A DNA stretch of 12,599 bases, from the NCBI GenBank assembly GCA_024680835.1, contig JAILBP010000285.1, positions 1 through 12,599 on the forward strand. The letters run 5' to 3'. Shown piece by piece: positions 6,583 to 12,599 of the stretch (position 1 is the stretch's first letter; each line of letters opens with the position of its first letter). Both the position numbers and the translations under genes were made by a program. The notes under the pieces were generated by a model that was not told the DNA's origin, made no database searches, and saw only the letters and a program-made list of their open reading frames with translations. Source of the DNA: RGIG6904 sp024680835. Lineage in GTDB: Bacteria; Bacillota; Clostridia; Lachnospirales; Lachnospiraceae.

Positions 6583-7731
6583 TTACATACCGAACTGTCC
6601 TGCAACCAGCTTGAGGTTTTCCCTTATCGGAAGATGCTGGGGACAGATCTTTTCACATTTGCCGCAGCCGATGCAATCCGAAGCTTTGCCGTAAACCTGT
6701 GTGAGTCGCGAATAATACCCACCCTGAGGAGTGAATCCCTTGCCTTCATATTCCTGTTTTTCCGCGTTGTAGAGCGAAAAGTATTTGGGTATGGGAATGT
6801 TTTTGGGACATCCGTCAACACAATACGCGCAGCCCGTACAGGGTATGGCGATGCTTGAATTGATCACATCCGTCGCCTTCTTTATGATCTCCAGTTCTGC
6901 GTCATTTAACGGAGTGAAGTTTTTCATGTAGCTTGTATTATCTGTCAGCATATCCATATTGCCCATGCCGGACAAAACCATTTTTACATTCGGCTGACTA
7001 GCCGCAAATCTTATGGCCCAGGAAGCAACAGACATGTCAGGTGCGTAATCCTTAAAGAGCTTCTCCACCTCCGGAACAACGTTTGCCAGCGTTCCGCCTT
7101 TTACAGGTTCCATCACTATCACAGGCTTATCATGCTTTACACATACTTCGTAGCATTTGCGGGATTGTATCGCCTCGCTTTCCCAGTCAAGGTAATTTAA
7201 CTGGAGCTGTACAAATTCAACCTCCGGATGCTCTGTCAGTATCCTGTCGAGAAGATCGGCCCTGTCGTGGTAAGAGAAACCCATATGCCGCACCAAACCG
7301 GCTTTTTTCTTGTCTGAAAGCCAATCAAAGCAGCCAAACTTTGTATATTTTTTGTAATGGTCTTCACCGAGATCATGGAGAAGATAATAATCGAAAAAGT
7401 CAACTCTCGTCTTTTTGAGCTGGGTTTCAAATATCTTTTCCATCTCGTCTTCGTTATTGAAGAAGCCGCCGTGAAGCTTGGTGGTCAACGTGAATTCATC
7501 CCTTTTATGTCTGCTCACAAGTGCCTCTCCCGCTGCATCCTCGCTCTTAAAACCACAGTACATCCATGCGGTGTCAAAATAGGTAAAGCCCTGTGAAATA
7601 TAGTAATCCACCATCTTTTTGGTGAGTTCGATATCAATGTTTCCGAAAGGACCACCGTATGTTGATGTCTCCGGTAATCTCATCAATCCGAAACCAAGCT
7701 TCTTTGTGCTGTCTCCAAAAATGTTTTCCAT
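6583..7731 (-). CDS. Aldo/keto reductase with C-terminal two-[4Fe-4S] ferredoxin domain
   Basis: A 382-residue cytoplasmic oxidoreductase. The N-terminal TIM barrel (about 10-290) carries the aldo/keto reductase tetrad D53 (FDTA), Y58, K85 (TTK) and H119 (LLHD). The C-terminus has two CxxCxxCxxxCP motifs, with cysteines 298, 301, 304 and 308 and then 353, 356, 359 and 363, each expected to hold a [4Fe-4S] cluster. This fused architecture is common in anaerobic Firmicutes and is usually annotated as a predicted oxidoreductase of the aldo/keto reductase family. The clusters suggest electron exchange with ferredoxin-like partners beside NAD(P)H. The physiological substrate is unknown. I start at the ATG at 7731 because AGGAGGAG lies at good spacing just before it; a longer frame from 7767 would place that site inside the gene. 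It follows the 95-residue gene by 48 bases, suggesting co-transcription. Confidence 0.95.
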   Translation of the reverse strand: MENIFGDSTKKLGFGLMRLPETSTYGGPFGNIDIELTKKMVDYYISQGFTYFDTAWMYCGFKSEDAAGEALVSRHKRDEFTLTTKLHGGFFNNEDEMEKIFETQLKKTRVDFFDYYLLHDLGEDHYKKYTKFGCFDWLSDKKKAGLVRHMGFSYHDRADLLDRILTEHPEVEFVQLQLNYLDWESEAIQSRKCYEVCVKHDKPVIVMEPVKGGTLANVVPEVEKLFKDYAPDMSVASWAIRFAASQPNVKMVLSGMGNMDMLTDNTSYMKNFTPLNDAELEIIKKATDVINSSIAIPCTGCAYCVDGCPKNIPIPKYFSLYNAEKQEYEGKGFTPQGGYYSRLTQVYGKASDCIGCGKCEKICPQHLPIRENLKLVAGQFGM

Positions 7732-7779
7732 AGTGTCACTCCTCCTCTTTTTAAATAATATTCCCAATGAAACACCGTA

Positions 7780-8067
7780 TTACTCTGTATGTCCTGTTTT
7801 TTGCAGCGTGGCAGCTACCTGCTGCTGTTTCTCTACGCTGTTTGACGCAATGAGCTCTTTTTCCAGATCCGATACTGCAGCGGCAATATCCTTCGATCTG
7901 GTGTCGTTAGCTTTCATAGTGTTTGTCTCTTTAATCCTGACATCAGAAGCCTTCAGCTCAATTTCCTGCGGGTTGACCGGTTTTACGGATGTATCCTTAT
8001 GGATCGCTGCATTTACATTGGATTCCACGATCTTTGGAATTCGGGACAATGCGTCTAATATGCTCAT
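7780..8067 (-). CDS. Small hypothetical protein (95 aa)
   Basis: A soluble, charged protein of 95 residues starting MSILDALSRIPKIVESN. The first 20 residues could form an amphipathic helix. The middle is Lys/Asp/Thr-rich and the end (DIAAAVSDLEKELIASN and onwards) is predicted helical. The ATG has an AGGAG ribosome binding site 7 bases upstream, so it is probably translated. There is a weak likeness of the N-terminus to the membrane-binding helix of PspA-type proteins, but the rest does not fit and I do not make that call. It directly precedes the reductase gene and follows a hairpin after the cyclase gene, so it may begin a separate transcription unit. Confidence 0.7.
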   Translation of the reverse strand: MSILDALSRIPKIVESNVNAAIHKDTSVKPVNPQEIELKASDVRIKETNTMKANDTRSKDIAAAVSDLEKELIASNSVEKQQQVAATLQKTGHTE

Positions 8068-8096
8068 GATTTTTCTCCTGACTTAATATAAGGGGC

Positions 8097-8126
8097 GGAG
8101 GGATCTGAGTTCACAGAAGTCCCTCC
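8097..8126 (-). terminator. Hairpin after the diguanylate cyclase gene, possible weak terminator
   Basis: GGAGGGA (8097-8103) pairs with TCCCTCC (8120-8126). The inner TCTG/CAGA pairing (8104-8107 with 8114-8117) leaves a two-base bulge and a 6-nt loop. Read on the minus strand the stem is followed by GCCCCTTATATT, which is not a clean T-run, so termination would be weak or factor-dependent. It sits 19 bases after the cyclase stop. Confidence 0.45.
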
Positions 8127-8144
8127 CGGCCGACTACAAGATCG

Positions 8145-10118
8145 TCACCGTGTAAGGTTTACGGCTGTGGAAATGTACCTGATCTCCGCGAAATCTTTGT
8201 ATTGGGATAAATTCCAGGTATCCATCACCCTGCTCATAAATTCGTCCATAGTACAATTTTCCATTCCGGGAAGCAACAGGACGAAGCAGTTGTCCTTGTA
8301 CTGCATTATGATGTCACTGCTGCGGAAGGATTTTTGCAGAATACAGGCGAACTCGCGTATTACAGATCCGGCATTTTTTTCTCCGGAACCTGCTTTCATA
8401 TCCACAGATATTATGGCTTTTTCTGTTTTCTTGCCGTAACGTCTTATGTATCTCATAATATAGCGGTATGTGATAGTGAAATCCTCCATTCCCAACAGGA
8501 ATGCGCCCTTTCCCTCTCTACGCTCTTCTATGATCTGCGTCAGACGCAAGAGCTCGGTGTCCAGTCCATGCTCGCTTTCGTTTTCTTCACAACGGTGTCT
8601 GTAAACACAACAATCATGTTTGCCTTTGTTTTTGATAAGATACATGCTGCTGTCTGCATACTCAAATAAGCGGTCAAAATCATTGGCATGCTCCGGTGCA
8701 AAGGCGGTACCCACGGATACACCTATGGGAATATCAAAATCCGTTCCCAGCAGCACTTTGCATCTGTCTACCAGACAGGTATTGAGATTTTTGGTAAATG
8801 CAGCTACGTCATCCTCGCTCTTAAAACTGTTCGAAAATAACATGAACTCATCTCCGCCGATCCTGCTGATAACGTCTCCCGCCTTGCTCTGGCCGCGTAA
8901 AATATCGGCAAAAGCACATAACACCTTGTCACCCATATCATGTCCGTACAGGTCATTTACCAGCTTAAAATTATCAAGGTCGATCACCATGAGAGCTCCC
9001 TTTTGGGTACTGCAAATCTCACCGATCTTCTCACTGCCCTTCACCTTGTTATAGAATCCCGTAAGCTTGTCCTGCATCACCTCTTCCGTAAGGTTTTCTA
9101 TCTGCTCATTCATGGTCCTAACAGAATTCATGGTGGTAGAAAGCTCGGAAGTCAGGCGTTTTGCGAGATCTGAACGCTTTTTGGAGCTGATCAGAATAAT
9201 GCTTATCACTATTACCATGATGATGATGATGGCAACGGTTCCCAACAGGAACAGCTTGAGTGAATTGAAGGTTTCCGTAGCATCTATGACCGAGATGCAT
9301 TTCCAGTTATCTCCGATATCCGTGACATATACAATATAATGACTTCCGTCATATTTACATTCAAAATAGTCGTTTTCACCGTGGCTTATGGTATTAAATA
9401 TCACATCGCCGACAGCGCCGCCGTCCCCTCCGTACTCTTTTCCGATCTCGCCACGGTCCGAGTGTGTTATGACCATGCCGTTCTGATTTAGGATCATCTG
9501 CATATCCGTTGCTTTGCTTTTTACCGCATCTTCCGTGATATCCTGTATCCTGTCTAAAGATACATCGACTGAAATAACGCTTTCTCCGTCACGGAGGGTT
9601 TTGCCTATGGCCAACATTATGGCACCGGTCTGGGCATCCTGATATGGCTCTAACATTGTCAGCACGCCCTTTTCAGACATTGGTTTCAGATACCACGGCC
9701 TTTCCGTGGGAACGAAATCAGCAGGCGGTTCCCATCTGGTACCGCTGAAAAATCTGCCGTTGATATATCCGTAAAGACCTGTAGCATTTTCCTCCACAAC
9801 ACTTCTGATGGCTGCAGTCTCTCCCACAAGATATTCCTGAATCTCATCATCACTACAGCCTCTTTTTATCATATCTTCCACTGCAAGTGCGGAAAATCTG
9901 ACGGAATCAAAATTCACGGAAAGGTATTTTTCCACCTTATCCGCCAGCTTTAATGCGCTTTTCTCTCCGCTCAGAAAAATGCGGTCAAGCCTCTCGGAAT
10001 ATACCATTCTGTAATACACGAATACTATGCTCACAAAGAAGACTATCACCAATATACTGAGTATAAAAAAACGAAGCCCGTCTGCAGAAACCTTTTTCTT
10101 TTCTGATTCTGAACCCAT
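8145..10118 (-). CDS. Membrane diguanylate cyclase: dCache sensor, active GGDEF, second degenerate GGDEF
   Basis: A 657-residue inner-membrane enzyme that should make c-di-GMP from two GTP. TM1 is at about 15-36, an extracytoplasmic dCache-like ligand domain at 40-285 (WYLKP at 142-146 and a DVSLD strand are typical), TM2 at about 289-311, then a coiled linker (313-350). The catalytic GGDEF domain (about 350-505) has GGDEF at 421-425 and metal-binding VIDLDNF. Its inhibitory site position reads KAGD rather than RxxD. A C-terminal domain (about 521-655) aligns as a second GGDEF fold with KDNCF at 608-612 in place of GGDEF, but keeps RSSD at 599-602, exactly five residues before it. The start at 10118 is chosen for its GGGAG ribosome binding site; GTG (10139) and ATG (10136) starts lack one. 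It lies 46 bp after the EAL gene stop, so the two are probably one operon. Confidence 0.93.
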   Translation of the reverse strand: MGSESEKKKVSADGLRFFILSILVIVFFVSIVFVYYRMVYSERLDRIFLSGEKSALKLADKVEKYLSVNFDSVRFSALAVEDMIKRGCSDDEIQEYLVGETAAIRSVVEENATGLYGYINGRFFSGTRWEPPADFVPTERPWYLKPMSEKGVLTMLEPYQDAQTGAIMLAIGKTLRDGESVISVDVSLDRIQDITEDAVKSKATDMQMILNQNGMVITHSDRGEIGKEYGGDGGAVGDVIFNTISHGENDYFECKYDGSHYIVYVTDIGDNWKCISVIDATETFNSLKLFLLGTVAIIIIMVIVISIILISSKKRSDLAKRLTSELSTTMNSVRTMNEQIENLTEEVMQDKLTGFYNKVKGSEKIGEICSTQKGALMVIDLDNFKLVNDLYGHDMGDKVLCAFADILRGQSKAGDVISRIGGDEFMLFSNSFKSEDDVAAFTKNLNTCLVDRCKVLLGTDFDIPIGVSVGTAFAPEHANDFDRLFEYADSSMYLIKNKGKHDCCVYRHRCEENESEHGLDTELLRLTQIIEERREGKGAFLLGMEDFTITYRYIMRYIRRYGKKTEKAIISVDMKAGSGEKNAGSVIREFACILQKSFRSSDIIMQYKDNCFVLLLPGMENCTMDEFMSRVMDTWNLSQYKDFAEIRYISTAVNLTR

Positions 10119-10164
10119 TGCCTCTCTCCCAATCATCACCTGATTTGCAGATCCCGATCATTGA

Positions 10165-12081
10165 TCACATGTTTTTAGCTCTGACATATTCCAGAAATAC
10201 GTTGCCCGGCACAGGTTTTGAGAAGAAGAATCCCTGGAAATAATCACAGCCCAGCTCTTCCAGAAGATGTTTTTGCTCCTCTGTCTCAACACCCTCTACC
10301 AGAACATGATATCCCATCTCTTTCATCATACGGATAGTGTTGGACAGCAGAACCCTGGCACTCTCCGGTCCCGGACCGGTCTGGGGATCGATGGCGCGCC
10401 ACAATATGCTCTTGTCAAGCTTGATAATGGAGAAGGGAAGCTCAAACATATAAGAGAAGTTTGAATATCCTGTTCCGTAATCGTCCAGTGAGAATGAAAA
10501 TCCCAGTTTATTCAGGGATGTTACATTTGTCTTCAGTACCCTGCGGTTATCTGCTGCCGCAGATTCGGTGATCTCGAGATTGATACGCCCCGATGGGATG
10601 CCGTGTTTCCTGAGAGTCTCATCAAAGCTGTCCACAAGACCGGGATCCATGCACTGAACAGTGGAAAGATTCACTTCCATGTATTCCACGCCCAGCTTAT
10701 CCAATTTGTGCGCATTGTAAAATCTGCAGACCTCTTCAAAGACAAAAGCACCGATCTCGTCGATCTGACCGCTGAGCTCAGCCACAGGTATGAATTCCTC
10801 CGGCGAGATGAAACCGTACTCCGGTGTTTGTAGTCTCAGCAATGCCTCGGCGGAATGGAACATTCCGGTCTCTTTGTCCCAAATGGGCTGGTAATACACC
10901 TGAAAGCTCTTTTGGTTGATGGCATCCCTGATGAGTTTTTCTATCAGTATCCTGCGTTTATGTTTTTCCGTGATATCATTGATGTCGACTATCACTGTAT
11001 CTGACCCGTCAAAGGGTGAATCGGCGGTGAGCAGGAGCTCCTCTATGCTGGAGAGTGTGTCGGCACTGTCTGAGCATATAAGCGCGGGAAACTGTACCTC
11101 AAGACCTTTGTGCTCCCAGGGATTTTTGAACATATTATAGGTCTCTTCTTTGAATTTTTCCCGTTCTCCGGCATATACACCGCTGCCGATCAACACAAAA
11201 CGTCCGCCTGCCAGATCGAAGCATGAGAATCTCCGGTCGAGTTTGGACAGCCGGGATGCGATCAGGCGAAGGTATTCGTTTGTTCTGGTAACTCCGATGG
11301 TGGTATTGTAATAAGACAGATCCTGAAGCTTTACCACGATGAACGCGCAGTCTGCTTTGCCGATCTTCTCCGGAGTCATCTCCAGAAAAGCATATCTGTT
11401 GTAGACCTTTGTGATCTGATTGATGATATCGTCCTCATTCTCGATGGACAGCAGTATTCCCAGAAAACCGAGAGACTGGGCAAACAATTCCAGCAGGATA
11501 TAAGGCAGATACATCTGTATCAAAAGAGCAACCACTGTGGCAGCTATGATGAACACCAGGGAATATCGTTTCATATTCGTGATGTTCTTGCGCCTGTATA
11601 TCAGCAGGAAAAGACAGGCGAACATATAACCGAATGCCACAAGATACAATACGGAAAACATGGGGCCGTGTCGATAGACACCGTTTTCGTCAAAATAGTA
11701 TACGAAACGGAAAAAGAAATTCAGTATCAGCAGGAGGTAATCCACGAAAAGCGGGATCATCACAGCCACTCTCCGGGCATTGCTCATCCGCGTATACTCT
11801 CCCAACAGACACAGAATATAAACGAACATAAAGGGAGTCATGGTATTGTGAATACCTATGTACAAAACGTTTGCAATATCGAGTTCCCATAAAGGCGTAC
11901 CCGGTAACGAGCCCATAACTGCAGACCAAATATCCGCTATCGATGCAAACAGGTTGGACAGGACCAATATCAAAAACACCCGGTTTGACATCGTCTTCAG
12001 GCCTTTTTTTGCAAATATGTAAAATATGATAAACAGCGATATTATGATCGCTGTGACATCAAAGTCAATGTTATACCGCAT
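10165..12081 (-). CDS. Membrane EAL protein: c-di-GMP phosphodiesterase with degenerate GGDEF
   Basis: A 638-residue protein. The N-terminus has about seven hydrophobic helices (roughly 9-27, 35-56, 70-94, 103-128, 140-162, 172-190, 192-213), a membrane sensor module of unknown ligand. A degenerate GGDEF domain follows (about 220-370), with AGGRF at 291-295 in place of GGDEF and no RxxD site. Such domains can bind GTP and tune an attached EAL domain. The EAL domain (about 378-632) keeps the catalytic set: EAL (E412), N471 in NLS, E503 in LEITES, D533 and D534 in DDYGTGYSN, K554, E596 in EGVE and Q616. It should hydrolyse c-di-GMP to pGpG. The ATG has a GGAGG site 7 bases upstream. It is the first gene of a likely two-gene operon with the cyclase, preceded by a candidate promoter and hairpin leader. 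Confidence 0.93.
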   Translation of the reverse strand: MRYNIDFDVTAIIISLFIIFYIFAKKGLKTMSNRVFLILVLSNLFASIADIWSAVMGSLPGTPLWELDIANVLYIGIHNTMTPFMFVYILCLLGEYTRMSNARRVAVMIPLFVDYLLLILNFFFRFVYYFDENGVYRHGPMFSVLYLVAFGYMFACLFLLIYRRKNITNMKRYSLVFIIAATVVALLIQMYLPYILLELFAQSLGFLGILLSIENEDDIINQITKVYNRYAFLEMTPEKIGKADCAFIVVKLQDLSYYNTTIGVTRTNEYLRLIASRLSKLDRRFSCFDLAGGRFVLIGSGVYAGEREKFKEETYNMFKNPWEHKGLEVQFPALICSDSADTLSSIEELLLTADSPFDGSDTVIVDINDITEKHKRRILIEKLIRDAINQKSFQVYYQPIWDKETGMFHSAEALLRLQTPEYGFISPEEFIPVAELSGQIDEIGAFVFEEVCRFYNAHKLDKLGVEYMEVNLSTVQCMDPGLVDSFDETLRKHGIPSGRINLEITESAAADNRRVLKTNVTSLNKLGFSFSLDDYGTGYSNFSYMFELPFSIIKLDKSILWRAIDPQTGPGPESARVLLSNTIRMMKEMGYHVLVEGVETEEQKHLLEELGCDYFQGFFFSKPVPGNVFLEYVRAKNM

Positions 12082-12108
12082 CTATGTTCCTCCGAAGCGC
12101 TCCCCGGG

Positions 12109-12143
12109 AAAAAATACCCCGAAGTTATCAGACAACTACGGGG
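12109..12143 (-). terminator. Intrinsic terminator-like hairpin in front of the EAL gene
   Basis: On the minus strand CCCCGTAGTT pairs with AACTTCGGGG (12134-12143 with 12117-12126, one mismatch) around a 7-nt loop, and the stem is followed at once by TATTTTTT. This is a standard intrinsic terminator layout for transcripts arriving from the ABC transporter gene. It also falls inside the likely 5' leader of the EAL gene, so it could act as an attenuator. Confidence 0.75.
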
Positions 12144-12164
12144 CACTAAATTCACATAGATTAT

Positions 12165-12194
12165 TTTATACGAAAACACGCTTTTTTTCAACAA
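12165..12194 (-). promoter_or_regulatory. Candidate sigma-A promoter for the EAL-cyclase operon
   Basis: On the minus strand TTGTTG (12189-12194) and TATAAA (12165-12170) are separated by 18 bases, a good vegetative-type pair. Transcription would start near 12157, giving a leader of about 76 nt that includes the terminator-like hairpin. No operator is recognised. Confidence 0.5.
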
Positions 12195-12205
12195 GAAAAT
12201 GAATA

Positions 12206-12599
12206 TCAGATCTCGATATTCTCATTCAGAATCTTTCCGCTGTCAAGGGTTATTATGCGTGATCCGTAAGAGGCACACTTTTCGGAGTGAGTCACCTGCA
12301 GGATAGTCATACCCTTCTCTGTGCTGAGCCTTTTGAAAAGATCCATAACCTCTTCGGTAGACTTTGAATCAAGGTTACCGGTGGGCTCGTCAGCCAGTAT
12401 GATAGAGGGTTTCCCGATCACTGCCCGGGCTATGGAAACCCTCTGCTGCTGACCGCCGGATAAGGTAGCGGGCATGGCCTTTCTCTTATCCGTCAATCCG
12501 GTTATCTCCAGGATCTCACTCAATTCCTCTTTGAGCTCACCTTTTTTCTTTCCGTTCATGGTGAGGGGCAGCAGAATGTTATCCTCCACATTCAGATTC
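12206..12599 (-). CDS. ABC transporter ATP-binding protein (MacB/LolD-like), 5' part outside window
   Basis: The frame is open to the window edge (NLNVEDNILLPL), so about 131 C-terminal residues are visible and the Walker A motif lies outside. It has the ABC signature LSGGQQQRVSIARA, Walker B IILADEPTGNLD with the catalytic Glu, and the switch His in THSEKCASYG. The ADEPTGNLDS run and the NVEDNILLPL segment are typical of the MacB/LolD/FtsE group, ATPases that power three-component export or mechanotransmission rather than import. No permease follows it, so the partner permease, if adjacent, must lie upstream beyond the window. The gene is followed at 12 bases by a candidate promoter and then by a terminator-like hairpin. 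A GTG at 12589 is internal, not the start. Confidence 0.95.
   Translation of the reverse strand, partial: NLNVEDNILLPLTMNGKKKGELKEELSEILEITGLTDKRKAMPATLSGGQQQRVSIARAVIGKPSIILADEPTGNLDSKSTEEVMDLFKRLSTEKGMTILQVTHSEKCASYGSRIITLDSGKILNENIEI

Noticed and set aside
7780..8067. PspA/IM30-like protein
   Set aside because: Only the first amphipathic helix is vaguely similar; length and remaining sequence do not fit.
7619..8086. Plus-strand open frame of 155 codons
   Set aside because: It runs antisense to the reductase start and the well-supported 95-residue gene, and its Ser/Phe-rich composition is that of a shadow frame.
12082..12160. c-di-GMP (GEMM) riboswitch in front of the EAL gene
   Set aside because: The leader is only about 76 nt and lacks recognisable GEMM conserved sequence; a simple terminator-like hairpin explains what is seen.
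1..12599. CRISPR array, tRNA or rRNA genes, complete insertion sequence
   Set aside because: No regularly spaced direct repeats, no cloverleaf-like sequence, no rRNA signature and no transposase frame were seen.

Overview
The window comes from a low-to-moderate GC, Gram-positive-style bacterium, most likely a member of the Lachnospiraceae (Butyrivibrio-like). This is inferred from strong GGAGG-type ribosome binding sites, the protein style, and the mix of a ferredoxin-type aldo/keto reductase with cache-GGDEF and EAL proteins. Every gene I can support lies on the minus strand, so transcription runs from high to low coordinates. No tRNA, rRNA, CRISPR array or complete transposase was seen.

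Right end (about 8100-12599), core-like and intact. A partial ABC transporter ATPase enters at the right edge. After it come a candidate promoter and a hairpin followed by a T-run, then a membrane-bound EAL protein (c-di-GMP phosphodiesterase, all catalytic residues present). Starting 46 bp after that stop is a cache-GGDEF diguanylate cyclase. The two probably form one operon encoding a maker and a breaker of c-di-GMP. The cyclase carries a second, catalytically dead GGDEF fold that keeps an exact inhibitory RxxD site, while its active GGDEF domain has lost that site.

Middle (about 5650-8070). A 95-residue protein of unknown function precedes a two-[4Fe-4S] aldo/keto reductase. Next is a damaged open frame of unknown family with a displaced Gly/Met-rich tail, then a gene-free stretch holding a perfect 29-bp inverted repeat with a 15-nt loop.

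Left part (1-5631), an accessory, defence-island-like region full of scars. It holds a large SF1 helicase with an N-terminal KTSC-like module and a C-terminal PD-(D/E)XK-type nuclease domain, and a small class I SAM methyltransferase. Left of these is a decayed restriction-modification locus: a tail that looks like the end of a helicase/R subunit, a methylase fragment with an internal deletion and frameshift, an intact KilA-N gene, and a 50-codon stub carrying the adenine-methylase NPPY motif. That stub runs straight into what looks like the C-terminal tail of an unrelated AAA ATPase. At least four gene fragments meet at out-of-frame junctions within the first 1.9 kb, which points to repeated deletion and recombination.
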